Shown one piece after another: positions 37,622 through 45,523 of a DNA stretch of 64,000 nt; positions within the stretch are counted from its first letter, which is position 1, and each line of letters starts with the position of its first letter. The DNA comes from Alteromonas stellipolaris (lineage in GTDB: Bacteria; Pseudomonadota; Gammaproteobacteria; Enterobacterales; Alteromonadaceae): positions 2,790,001 through 2,854,000 of the forward strand of contig NZ_CP013926.1 of NCBI RefSeq assembly GCF_001562115.1, read 5' to 3'. Under the pieces are notes generated by a model. It ran no database searches, was not told the DNA's origin, and saw only the letters and a program-made list of their open reading frames with translations. The translations under genes were made by a program, and so were the position numbers.

Positions 37622-37666
37622 GGATCAGAGTACTTTGAAACCGTAAGTTAACTCTGACCCTTTTTT
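37622..37666. repeat. REP-like palindromic element
   Basis: TCAGAGT (37625-37631) pairs with ACTCTGA (37651-37657), extended by GG/CC outside and CTT/AAG inside, and is followed by TTTTTT on the plus strand. The core TCAGAGT...ACTCTGAcCC resembles REP palindromes associated with RAYT transposases in gammaproteobacteria; no transposase is nearby. It could also act as a terminator on the plus strand. Confidence 0.6.
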
Positions 37667-37687
37667 ACTGCCCCTTTTTAGCGATTG

Positions 37688-38137
37688 CTATGCCGGTTTA
37701 ACGTGTAGAACACCGACTTCAACTTTCACCACTTCAGCCGTTGCACCTTTTTTTAGAATAGACGAAGACTTAACAGACCATACCACGCCAGAAAAGCGGG
37801 CTTTACCTGGCTCACCAGGCGCTACATCACTTTCTAATTCGAATTGGGTACCAATCCAGTCGGATTTTACTTCTTTCGGCGCTCGATCTCGTTGTAGTAG
37901 CTTCATTGGCCGCCACAGCACAAAGGTAAGTACCGAATCGATAATCGCTATAGCTATAAATGCGTCTAACAATTCCTCATCTAAAATCCCGATATACATA
38001 AGGCCCGACGCGAGCATCATAGAGATACCTAACGTCAAAAGTAATATGGTGGTGAACCCCATCATTACTTCAAGAATAAGCAATGCTAAGCCTATGCCGA
38101 TTAAAAAATGAGGTAAATTGGTAAACATATTATCCAT
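37688..38137 (-). CDS. NfeD-family membrane protein (short form)
   Basis: A 149-residue protein with hydrophobic segments over residues 6-75 and a C-terminal OB-fold-like domain (WIGTQFELESDVAPGEPGKARFSGVVWSVKSS). This is the short NfeD type without a protease domain. Such proteins pair with SPFH/stomatin-like proteins and are thought to scaffold membrane microdomains. Its start lies two bases after the SPFH gene stop, so the two are co-transcribed and likely act together. Confidence 0.88.
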   Translation of the reverse strand: MDNMFTNLPHFLIGIGLALLILEVMMGFTTILLLTLGISMMLASGLMYIGILDEELLDAFIAIAIIDSVLTFVLWRPMKLLQRDRAPKEVKSDWIGTQFELESDVAPGEPGKARFSGVVWSVKSSSILKKGATAEVVKVEVGVLHVKPA

Positions 38138-38139
38138 TG

Positions 38140-39084
38140 CTATGCCTTTTTGCCTATTGCGTTCGCAATTGTCATTGCTTGCGCTACAACACTGCCTATT
38201 TCTGTCCCGCTGTCTGGCAACAAAACAATTGAAGACTCTTTAGCAATTTTCTCTTTTGCTTGAATAGCGCCTTTTGCCAGCTCAAGCTGCACCGCTTTTT
38301 GGCCCTCTTGTGTGGCTGCCGCTTTACCAACGGTTTCGATGGCCTCGGCATCCGCTTGTGCAACACGAATAATAGCCTGAGCCTCACCATCGGCTTTCAG
38401 TATTTGTTCTTCTCTGTCAGCTTCAGCGGCAAGCACTATTGCTTGTTTATCACCTTCGGCACGGTTAATAGCCGCTTGACGATCACCTTCAGACTCTAAA
38501 ATTTGCGCGCGCTTCAATCGTTCCGCTTTCATTTGCTGTTCCATAGCATCTAGTACTGAATTCGGCGGATTAATATCTTTTAGCTCGTAACGTAACACCT
38601 GAACGCCCCACGGAGCAGCGGCTTCATTAAGCGCAGACACAATATTAGTGTTTAACAAGTCTCGCTCTTCAAAGGTTTTGTCTAACTCCATTTTCCCGAG
38701 CTCAGAGCGCATGGTGGTTTGGGCCAACTGCGTTACGGCAAATGTATAGTCTTCTACACCGTAAGTGGCTTTGTAAGGGTCGACGACTTTAAAATACAAT
38801 ACGCCATCAACGCTTAATGTGATGTTGTCTTTCGTAATTGCAGACTGTTCAGGTACGTCACCCGCCTGCTCTTTCAACGAGCGATTTGCCGCAACAGTAT
38901 CAATAAAGGGCACGATAAAATTTAGACCGGCTTCCAAAGTGGTGTTGTACTTACCAAAACGTTCGATAATGTACGCGCGGTTTTGAGGTACAAATTTTAT
39001 TGAGGATTTAAGGCCAATAACAATAAGCACAAGTAAGATGACTTGATACGAAAACACGTAGTCTAAAACGGTTTCTAATTCCAT
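38140..39084 (-). CDS. SPFH/Band 7 membrane protein (paraslipin/QmcA-like)
   Basis: A 314-residue protein: a short N-terminal membrane segment (VFSYQVILLVLIVIGL), then a Band 7 domain (FVPQNRAYIIERFGKYNTTLEAGLNFIVPFID, DGVLYFKVVDPYKATYGV, ERDLLNTNIVSALNEAAAPWGVQVLRYELKDINPP), followed by a long charged helix with repeated Glu/Ala/Arg (EGDRQAAINRAEGDKQAIV). It is predicted to form oligomeric microdomain scaffolds in the inner membrane. With NfeD it forms a two-gene operon. Confidence 0.92.
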   Translation of the reverse strand: MELETVLDYVFSYQVILLVLIVIGLKSSIKFVPQNRAYIIERFGKYNTTLEAGLNFIVPFIDTVAANRSLKEQAGDVPEQSAITKDNITLSVDGVLYFKVVDPYKATYGVEDYTFAVTQLAQTTMRSELGKMELDKTFEERDLLNTNIVSALNEAAAPWGVQVLRYELKDINPPNSVLDAMEQQMKAERLKRAQILESEGDRQAAINRAEGDKQAIVLAAEADREEQILKADGEAQAIIRVAQADAEAIETVGKAAATQEGQKAVQLELAKGAIQAKEKIAKESSIVLLPDSGTEIGSVVAQAMTIANAIGKKA

Positions 39085-39328
39085 TTATGTACTCCTAAAC
39101 GATTACTACAACTGCTTGTAATTAGCTTTTATATCACAAAATGAAATCACAAAAAGCAGTTTAATTGTCAGGAAATGTAACGATTGGGTCGAGCGACTTT
39201 ATAGCAACCTTAATGACACCCACCGTAAAGAACTAATCAAATATTTATCAACTAAACACATTATTTTCTATTACTTTTTAACAGCTTAGCCTCTGCTTAA
39301 AAAACAACCATTGCTATACATAGAAGTA

Positions 39329-39347
39329 TTATGTAACTTATACATAA
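39329..39347. promoter_or_regulatory. Probable PadR operator
   Basis: TTATGTA-ACTTA-TACATAA is a perfect 7-base inverted repeat with a 5-base spacer, close to the ATGT-N8-ACAT shape typical of PadR-family sites (here ATGT-N7-ACAT). It lies 7 bases before the first possible start of the PadR gene, fitting autorepression. Confidence 0.6.
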
Positions 39348-39369
39348 CACTCCTATGCAAAGAGACGCT

Positions 39370-39702
39370 ATGGCTTCAACAATTGCAAAAGACTTAGTCG
39401 CTGCCTCAGCTACGCCGTTGATCCTCTCTATTCTGAAGAATGGTGATAGTTACGGTTACGAAATTATTCAGCAGGTAAAAGCGCATTCAAACGGTTTGCT
39501 TGAATGGGCAGATGGAATGCTATACCCCATTTTGCATCGGATGGAGAAAAACGACTTCATTGAATCCTATTGGGGTAAGGCCGATACGGGTAGAAAGCGG
39601 AAGTACTACACCCTGCAGGATGAAGGCCGCAAAGAACTACTTAAGATGCAAGATCAGTGGCATCAGCTATACACTTTACTTATGTCTTTCAAAGGAGAAT
39701 AA
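39370..39702 (+). CDS. PadR-family transcriptional regulator
   Basis: About 110 residues from ATG 39370 (AAAGAGA upstream); an in-frame ATG at 39355 is an alternative. It is a winged-helix regulator: LVAASATPLILSILKNGDSYGYEIIQQVK, then WADGMLYPILHRMEKNDFIESYWG and GRKRKYYTLQDEGRKEL, the wing and dimerisation helix of the PadR family. The following gene starts three bases after the stop and encodes a membrane-anchored HAAS-like protein, a common partner. Autoregulation through the upstream inverted repeat is likely. Confidence 0.92.
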   Translation: MASTIAKDLVAASATPLILSILKNGDSYGYEIIQQVKAHSNGLLEWADGMLYPILHRMEKNDFIESYWGKADTGRKRKYYTLQDEGRKELLKMQDQWHQLYTLLMSFKGE

Positions 39703-39705
39703 GGC

Positions 39706-40191
39706 ATGTTTGATCTCGATAACGCTGTTGAAAATTGGTGCAATAAGGTTGTCTCTCACAATATCTGGGATGCAGATAAAATTGATGAATTGAAAGATCA
39801 CCTATATTGCATAATCGAACAAGATGTAAATTCGGGCACCGATGAAAAACTCGCTTTTGAAAAAGCAACCAGTGATTTGGGCTACCCCGAAGCAGAAATT
39901 AAGGCGTCTTCTGGCCGAGCCAAAATTATCCAAAGAATATGTCGAGTATTAAATAAAATTGAAGGCAATTCCTCATCAGATTCACCATTGGTGATAGGTC
40001 ACGCGATAATATGGGCTAGCGTAATGCTTGCAATGGCGCTAGTTGTTAAAGATAAAGACGCTAATGGGGCTGTATTATTGATTTTACTATTAGGGTGGTT
40101 TGCCAGCTTTACCATTCTTGACGGTACGAAAACTTCAGCAAAAAAAGAGTGGGCTTGTTTAAAACGCTTCGTTGAACGGAAATTGTCTTAA
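39706..40191 (+). CDS. HAAS-like membrane partner of PadR
   Basis: A 161-residue protein. The N-terminal 60 residues (WDADKIDELKDHLYCIIEQDVNSG, DEKLAFEKATSDLGYPEAEI) are the helical pattern of HAAS/permease-prefix domains that accompany PadR regulators. Two hydrophobic segments near residues 98-133 follow, then a charged tail. It probably sits in the inner membrane and modulates or reports to the regulator, but the mechanism is unknown. AAGG precedes the ATG. Confidence 0.7.
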   Translation: MFDLDNAVENWCNKVVSHNIWDADKIDELKDHLYCIIEQDVNSGTDEKLAFEKATSDLGYPEAEIKASSGRAKIIQRICRVLNKIEGNSSSDSPLVIGHAIIWASVMLAMALVVKDKDANGAVLLILLLGWFASFTILDGTKTSAKKEWACLKRFVERKLS

Positions 40192-40330
40192 TTCTCCGAC
40201 TTGGTGGGTGTTAGCGTGATGTTAGTATTGTTGGAAAAGTAGAGCAAAGGCTTAACCCCACTATAAGCGATATCATTAATAAAAATAAAACCGTCACGTT
40301 TTTGCAGAAATTAGTAAAGGGCCTCTTTAA

Positions 40331-40927
40331 GTGAAGAAAGAAAGTTTTGAAGCGTTAAAAGTTGTTATGGAAAGCTACGCTCCCCTATCAAATGAAACCT
40401 GGGATAACTTCTCCAATCTTTGCAAAGTAAGAACATTAAAAAAGGGAGCTCTTCTCTATGAAGCGGGAAAACATCCAAAAAGTTTTGCTTTTGTGGTGAA
40501 AGGGCTGGTCAGAGGGTATGTTATTAATGAGCAAGGGCAAGAATACAATAAAAACTTCTTTGTCGAAGGGCAGTTTCCCGGTTCAATGACAGCCCTACTT
40601 ACCTCGCAACCTTCTCGTTTGGCATTTGAGACTGTTGAAGACAGTCTGTTGGTGGAAATCGATTTTGCAGGCTTTCGCCAATTACTTTTTTCCAATAACG
40701 AGTTGATGAAATATCAAATCATTTATCTGGAAAAAAATTGGTTACTGCACAAAGATGCTCGAGAAATAGAATTAGTTCAGGATAATGCCACGCTACGATA
40801 CCAGCAATTTACCTCTGAGTTTCCCAACTTGGCGGACAGGCTGCCACTATACCAAATTGCTTCACACCTCGGCGTAACGCCAACACAACTAAGCCGGATA
40901 CGCAAAAGTCTCAATAATGAAAAATAA
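40331..40927 (+). CDS. Crp/Fnr-family transcriptional regulator
   Basis: A 198-residue regulator read from GTG 40331. An N-terminal cyclic-nucleotide-binding-like beta barrel (KKGALLYEAGKHPKSFAFVVKGLVRGYV) is followed by a C-terminal helix-turn-helix (LYQIASHLGVTPTQLSRIRKSL). No FNR-type cysteine cluster is present, so it is not an iron-sulfur oxygen sensor. Ligand and targets are unknown. It may control the following nitroreductase-DUF606-GNAT operon. Confidence 0.87.
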   Translation: MKKESFEALKVVMESYAPLSNETWDNFSNLCKVRTLKKGALLYEAGKHPKSFAFVVKGLVRGYVINEQGQEYNKNFFVEGQFPGSMTALLTSQPSRLAFETVEDSLLVEIDFAGFRQLLFSNNELMKYQIIYLEKNWLLHKDAREIELVQDNATLRYQQFTSEFPNLADRLPLYQIASHLGVTPTQLSRIRKSLNNEK

Positions 40928-40943
40928 CTTTCAAAATCAACCT

Positions 40944-40960
40944 ATGTAAAGGAAGTACAT
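40944..40960. promoter_or_regulatory. Inverted repeat upstream of the nitroreductase operon
   Basis: ATGTA-AAGGAAG-TACAT is a perfect 5-base inverted repeat 57 bases before the nitroreductase start. Its half-sites match those of the PadR operator at 39329-39347, but the spacing is two bases longer. Confidence 0.35.
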
Positions 40961-41016
40961 TTCATACCCCGATAATCTTAGTTGAAGTACAACAAAGACG
41001 ACATACGGGATATGAC

Positions 41017-41643
41017 ATGAATGTAATAAACGCATTAAACTGGCGCTATTCAGTTAAAAGTTTTTCCGAACAAAAGCTACAGCAATGGCAGTTGCGCGAA
41101 CTCCTTGAAGCAACTCGATTGAGCCCTTCTTCTTACGGACTTCAACCCTATAAGGTCATCGTTATAGAATCAAAAAGCGTGAGGCAGCGTTTATTGCCTT
41201 TTGCTTATGGTCAAGAGCAAGTAATTAAAAGCTCTCATTTACTGGTATTCGCTGCCAGAACTGACATTGGTTCCCACTTAGTCAGTGACTATATTCAGGA
41301 GGCATCGAAAAATAATGATACGTCTTCTGAATCTCTAACAAGTTTTGCTGCAATGGCTGAAAAAGCGCTAGAAACTATGAACACAAAAGAAGGTTTGCAC
41401 TGGGCACAGCAGCAGGCTTTTATTGCACTAGGAAACATGTTGACCAGCGCAGCTATGATGAAAATTGATACTTGCCCAATTGGGGGATTCGACGCTCAAG
41501 AATTTGACGCCATACTTAATCTTACAGCCAACAACCTCGCTTCCACGGTTATTTGCCCTATTGGTATTCGTGACCCAAATGATAAATACAGCCAACGCCG
41601 CAAAGTTCGTTTTGATCATCAACATCTAGTAATGGAGATATAA
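41017..41643 (+). CDS. NAD(P)H-dependent nitroreductase-family oxidoreductase
   Basis: A 208-residue FMN-type enzyme: LNWRYSVKSFSEQKL, LLEATRLSPSSYGLQPYKVIVI and the C-terminal AQQQAFIALGNMLTSAAMMKIDTCPIGGFDAQEF segment match NfsB/YdjA-like nitroreductases. It differs from the other nitroreductase at 21664. The next gene starts one base after its stop. Substrate unknown; quinone or nitro-compound reduction is the family norm. Confidence 0.88.
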   Translation: MNVINALNWRYSVKSFSEQKLQQWQLRELLEATRLSPSSYGLQPYKVIVIESKSVRQRLLPFAYGQEQVIKSSHLLVFAARTDIGSHLVSDYIQEASKNNDTSSESLTSFAAMAEKALETMNTKEGLHWAQQQAFIALGNMLTSAAMMKIDTCPIGGFDAQEFDAILNLTANNLASTVICPIGIRDPNDKYSQRRKVRFDHQHLVMEI

Positions 41644-41644
41644 T

Positions 41645-42100
41645 ATGTGGGCCTTCCCTGCATTGGCTGTACTAGCCGGTGCCGCTATTACTTTTCAGGC
41701 CAGTATGAACGCTCGTTTGGGAGTTCTTCTTAAAAACCCAGTGCTAGCGACAGCAATTGCGTTTTTATTTGCCTGCTTTTTTACATTATTGTTTATGCTG
41801 ATAAATCAAAGGCAACTTCCGGTATATGCGGATATCAGGTCTATTCCAACTTATTTATGGTTTGGCGGCATTCTCAGTGCATTTGGTGTTGGCAGCTATT
41901 ATTATCTGATCCCGAAAATGGGTGTGGGCAGCATGATGTCTTTTGCACTGAGCGGACAGTTAATTCTTGCAATTATCGCTGGGCATTTTGGATGGTTTGA
42001 GCAACCAATTAAACCTATTACTCCCAAAGTTATCATTGGTATTTTCGCCATGGTACTTGGCATTAACCTTATAAACGGGGGGACGAGAAATGTCTATTGA
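41645..42100 (+). CDS. DUF606/YdcZ-type DMT transporter
   Basis: A 151-residue membrane protein with five hydrophobic segments (WAFPALAVLAGAAITFQASMNARLGVLLKNP, then FLFACFFTLLFMLI). It is a half-size member of the drug/metabolite transporter superfamily. Members of this group often work as dimers or pairs. It overlaps the following GNAT gene by 11 bases and follows the nitroreductase by one base, so it is in the same operon. Function is unknown. Confidence 0.82.
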   Translation: MWAFPALAVLAGAAITFQASMNARLGVLLKNPVLATAIAFLFACFFTLLFMLINQRQLPVYADIRSIPTYLWFGGILSAFGVGSYYYLIPKMGVGSMMSFALSGQLILAIIAGHFGWFEQPIKPITPKVIIGIFAMVLGINLINGGTRNVY

Positions 42101-42830
42101 TCAACAGAACATTCATAACCTGACCGCGTTATGGAATAAATACGGCACAAAGTCCATTACTCATGAGGGAAACAGTACATTACTGACAACCCTAGGGTGG
42201 CCTTATCGCAGTTGGTTGGAAGGTGAAAACAACCTATCGCTACAAATATCTGCTACTCCTAAAAGCCACCGAATTACCTCTTGGCCTTACCCCTTGCCTA
42301 AAGCAAATAATGTGGCGTCTATTTCTCGCTTGGACGAAAACTGGCATTTAGAGTTTGAACAAACAGCCATGTATCTGAAATTGAATGAAATTACATTGCC
42401 AACTGAACAACAAAACAACCTAGATTTACGCATAGTCAAAGATGCCGAATCCCTAACTCAATGGTTGCAGATAAGTAGTGAAGCGTTTGGCTACGAGATG
42501 GATCAAGAAGTGTTTAAGCCTTTATTGACTGACTGTGACATCGAAATTTATCTAGGCTACCTTAACCAGAAACCTGCCGTAAGTGCCTTACTCTATAAGA
42601 CAGGCAACGTCACTGGACTACATCAGATGGGTGTCAAAAAAGCTTTTCAAGGCCAAAACGCAGCAAAAAGCGCCATGTATTTGTTACTTGCTCGTGCGCA
42701 GCAACAACGGTCTGAATTTATGGTGTTACAGGCATCTAAAATGGGCCTTCCTCTTTACCTTAAGCTTGGCTTTCAAGCGCAGTTCAAACTATTAAACTTT
42801 CATTTTGTTGAAGAGAATAGTGATGCGTGA
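42090..42830 (+). CDS. GNAT-family N-acetyltransferase
   Basis: A 246-residue protein. The acetyl-CoA-binding half lies at the C-terminus (LHQMGVKKAFQGQNAAKSAMYLLLARAQQQ, then VLQASKMGLPLYLKLGFQAQFK). The Q-x-x-x-A/G-x-A loop is the pantetheine-binding motif. The N-terminal half is a diverged GNAT-like or unknown domain. Acceptor unknown. The stop lies inside the first units of a 7-base tandem repeat. Third gene of the nitroreductase operon. Confidence 0.8.
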   Translation: MSIDQQNIHNLTALWNKYGTKSITHEGNSTLLTTLGWPYRSWLEGENNLSLQISATPKSHRITSWPYPLPKANNVASISRLDENWHLEFEQTAMYLKLNEITLPTEQQNNLDLRIVKDAESLTQWLQISSEAFGYEMDQEVFKPLLTDCDIEIYLGYLNQKPAVSALLYKTGNVTGLHQMGVKKAFQGQNAAKSAMYLLLARAQQQRSEFMVLQASKMGLPLYLKLGFQAQFKLLNFHFVEENSDA

Positions 42831-42853
42831 TGCGTGATGCGTGATGCGTGATG
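42820..42853. repeat. 7-base tandem repeat (GTGATGC), about 4.9 copies
   Basis: Perfect GTGATGC units at 42820, 42827, 42834 and 42841, then GTGATG at 42848. The array begins inside the last codons of the GNAT gene and contains its TGA stop (42828-42830). Confidence 0.95.
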
Positions 42854-43075
42854 AATTATAGCGCTGTGACCGAGGCTTACATAACAAAATTGAAATGATA
42901 TCAAGAAGCTCGGATGGTTTTAGATACGTTGAAAATTACAGAATGAGAGTGATGACCCATTGAGCACATCGGTTAACGAATAAGATGCTGTTATCAATCG
43001 AGTGAGGTGGATGCTGATCCCTCATTGATGGGGTAGAGCTGTAAAGGCTATAAGCGTCATGAAGATAGGAGAAGT

Positions 43076-43152
43076 TGGTCGGTGTGAGAGGATTTGAACC
43101 TCCGACCCCTGACACCCCATGACAGTGCGCTACCAAGCTGCGCCACACACCG
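43076..43152 (-). tRNA. tRNA-Pro (GGG)
   Basis: A complete cloverleaf on the minus strand: acceptor CGGTGTG/CACACCG, D arm GCGC...GCGC, an anticodon arm with CATGGGGT carrying GGG, TPsiC arm with GGTTCAAATCC, discriminator A and an encoded CCA (43076-43078). It closely follows the E. coli tRNA-Pro plan, including the U-U mismatch in the anticodon stem. No integrase or flanking att-like repeat was seen, so it is not evidently used as an integration site. Confidence 0.95.
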
Positions 43153-43282
43153 ACCGAAAGAGCCGATAAGTCTACTTATTTTTAGTCACAATGCAACGAC
43201 AATTGTGCAAATCCTTGGTTAAGCGCTTAATTGCTAATCAGTTTGTAAAATAAAACTGCACATCCGGTGTGAAACATCATTT

Positions 43283-44692
43283 TTATAACGTTAAATAACA
43301 CACTGCGGTTACTACCAAAGCAACAATCACGTTTAGTACTATGCCCTCTCGCGCCATGGTTTTTATATCAAACTTTTCGGTGGCATAGGCTATTGCATTT
43401 GGTGCGGTTGCCACTGGCAGCATAAAGGCGCAACTGGCGCTAATAGCAGCGGGGATCATCAGCAGTTTTGGATCTACGCCTACCGCAAAGCCTGCTGCTG
43501 CCAATATTGGCATAAGTAGTGTGGCTGTAGCGGTATTCGATGTTATCTCGGTTAGGAAGGTTACAAATAAACAGATACCCAGAATAAGGAAAATTACTGG
43601 TAAGGTTGAAAGCCCAGTAAGCCACTCCCCCATTAAAACGCTTAAGCCCGATGATTTAAACGCTTTGGCAATGCAAATACCACCAGCGAACAATAACAAC
43701 ATGCCCCAAGGAATATTATTGGCGGTTTTCCAGTCGAGTAATTTATCGTGTTGGCTTTTGCGCGTTTCGGTGGCAGGCGTTGTTTCACCGTTGTTGGTCA
43801 TGAACATGGCGACCACACCAGCTACTGCAATGGTGCTATCGCTAATGGTGGTAATGCCTAACCACGCACTCCAAAAAGGCCTGAATACCCACGCCATAGC
43901 GACAGTGCCGAATATTGCCAAAACGCGCTTTTCAGCTACTGTCCATTTGCCCGGTTGAGGTAACGCAATGTTACCCACTTGCGTTAATCCCCGCGCTAGC
44001 CACAACGCCATTAACGGAATAGAGACTAGTACAATGGGTACCCCAGTTTTCATCCACTCAATAAAGCTGTACTCATGTCCTTGGGTTTCTTCGTAAACAC
44101 TCATAAAGATTATATTGGGCGGCGTGCCAATGGGCGTGCCCACGCCGCCTAGGCTTGCGGCATAAGCAATACCTAAAATAAGTGCCACACCAAAGCGGGG
44201 ATTTTCCATAGCATTAATAATTGCCATGGCCATGGGTAGCATCATCAAAATGGTAGCAGTGTTGCTTATCCACATGCTTAAAATAGCGGTTGTCAGCATA
44301 AAGCTTAAAATTAGCTTTAGTGGGCTACCTGCCCCAGTTACCCGCAACATGTAAATAGCGAAACGTTGATGCAGGTTAGCTTTTTCTAACCCTTTCGACA
44401 GCATGAACGCGGCCATTAGTAAGATAATAACGTGGCTACCTAGCGACGAAGCCGCTTCGGTATGCGTTAACACACCAGCTAGAGGAAAAAGTGCAAATGG
44501 AATGAGTGAGGTTGCGGGTATGGGCAACGCTTCCGTTACCCATAATATTGCCACAAACAAGGTAATGCCTGCGGTAAGTGCAATATCAACGCTTATATTT
44601 GAAAAATAAATACCTGAGCCAAGCGCTAGCGAAGTAACAAGGGCAATAAGAATAATAAACGAGCTTTTGTCGAACGGCTTATTAGATCTCAT
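43283..44692 (-). CDS. DASS-family sodium:anion symporter (SLC13-like)
   Basis: A 469-residue protein with about 12 hydrophobic segments. The typical motifs of divalent-anion:sodium symporters are visible: WVTEALPIPATSLIPFALFPLAGVL, SNTATILMMLPMAMAI in the first binding hairpin, GGVGTPIGTPPNIIFMSVYEE, and EITSNTATATLLMPIL in the second SNT motif. Substrates in this family are dicarboxylates, citrate or sulfate; here it is unknown. It lies between tRNA-Pro and dcd on the same strand. Confidence 0.92.
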   Translation of the reverse strand: MRSNKPFDKSSFIILIALVTSLALGSGIYFSNISVDIALTAGITLFVAILWVTEALPIPATSLIPFALFPLAGVLTHTEAASSLGSHVIILLMAAFMLSKGLEKANLHQRFAIYMLRVTGAGSPLKLILSFMLTTAILSMWISNTATILMMLPMAMAIINAMENPRFGVALILGIAYAASLGGVGTPIGTPPNIIFMSVYEETQGHEYSFIEWMKTGVPIVLVSIPLMALWLARGLTQVGNIALPQPGKWTVAEKRVLAIFGTVAMAWVFRPFWSAWLGITTISDSTIAVAGVVAMFMTNNGETTPATETRKSQHDKLLDWKTANNIPWGMLLLFAGGICIAKAFKSSGLSVLMGEWLTGLSTLPVIFLILGICLFVTFLTEITSNTATATLLMPILAAAGFAVGVDPKLLMIPAAISASCAFMLPVATAPNAIAYATEKFDIKTMAREGIVLNVIVALVVTAVCYLTL

Positions 44693-44766
44693 TGCATACC
44701 CTTTTTTTATACTTTACTTCATGTTTTGCTACATGCTTTCTTTATATAGTTTACGCGCTAAAGATT

Positions 44767-45363
44767 TTATGCGCTGTTTTTATCGTCTGACGATATACGA
44801 CTAGCTACTGCACCGTCTTGCCCTTTATATTTGGCATCTACTCGCGCGTTGTAGGGCTTCTCGGCGGGGTTCGATAACACTTCAAAGCTTAACGCACCAA
44901 TTTTCATTTTCGGGCGAAGGGCTAATGGCAATTTTCCACTGTTATAAAACTCCAGCACGATATTGCCCGACCAACCTGGATCGATTCTGTGTGCAGTTAC
45001 ATGCACCATTAAGCCTAAGCGTGCTAGCGATGAGCGCCCATCTAGCCATCCAACAATATAATCAGGCAAGGTAACCGATTCATGCGTAATGGCCAATGCA
45101 AGCTCCCCTGGGTGCAAGAAAAATGCTTTGCCTTCTGGCAGTTCAATTTCGTCACTCATTACGTGATCTAGCGCTTCTTGCACTTGCGCTTTAGGCCCAC
45201 TTAAATCGATGTAAGGTGCTTGATGGTCTTCAAATACGCGAAATTTATTACCTAGGCGAATATCTACTGTCACCCCACTAATTTCTTCGTAGTCGGGTGT
45301 TGGGTCTATTTTTATTTTCCCAGCTTTTAAATGTTCGTATATATCGCGGTCGCAAAGGCGCAT
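44767..45363 (-). CDS. dcd: dCTP deaminase
   Basis: A 198-residue trimeric enzyme converting dCTP to dUTP in dTTP synthesis. [58 protein letters not shown] and the catalytic Glu in [28 protein letters not shown] match Dcd almost motif for motif. The length is standard. It sits downstream of apbC on the same strand, a frequent arrangement in gammaproteobacteria. Confidence 0.97.
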   Translation of the reverse strand: MRLCDRDIYEHLKAGKIKIDPTPDYEEISGVTVDIRLGNKFRVFEDHQAPYIDLSGPKAQVQEALDHVMSDEIELPEGKAFFLHPGELALAITHESVTLPDYIVGWLDGRSSLARLGLMVHVTAHRIDPGWSGNIVLEFYNSGKLPLALRPKMKIGALSFEVLSNPAEKPYNARVDAKYKGQDGAVASRISSDDKNSA

Positions 45364-45523
45364 GAGCGGTAAGTCCTTACTATAAAGTGTGCGGTATTAT
45401 GCGTATGTAGCTCACACCAATCAACTGGCTATAAGCTCTATTTACTTTAAATACCAAAATTAATAACTGAAACGATTAAAAGTGACTAATTTCTGTTTAG
45501 GTTTGTAATTTATAGCTTGCCGT

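Noticed and set aside
42820..42853. CRISPR-like short repeats
   Set aside because: Units are 7 bases with no spacers; this is a simple tandem repeat. No CRISPR array or cas gene is present in the window.
43076..43152. tRNA-Pro as a phage or island attachment site
   Set aside because: No integrase, no duplicated tRNA end and ordinary chromosomal genes on both sides.
43521..43958. Plus-strand open frame of 145 codons opposite the DASS symporter
   Set aside because: Antisense shadow of a clearly conserved membrane protein; no export or domain signal.
43521..44609. Possible second transporter on the plus strand
   Set aside because: Hydrophobicity reflects the reverse complement of the real symporter.
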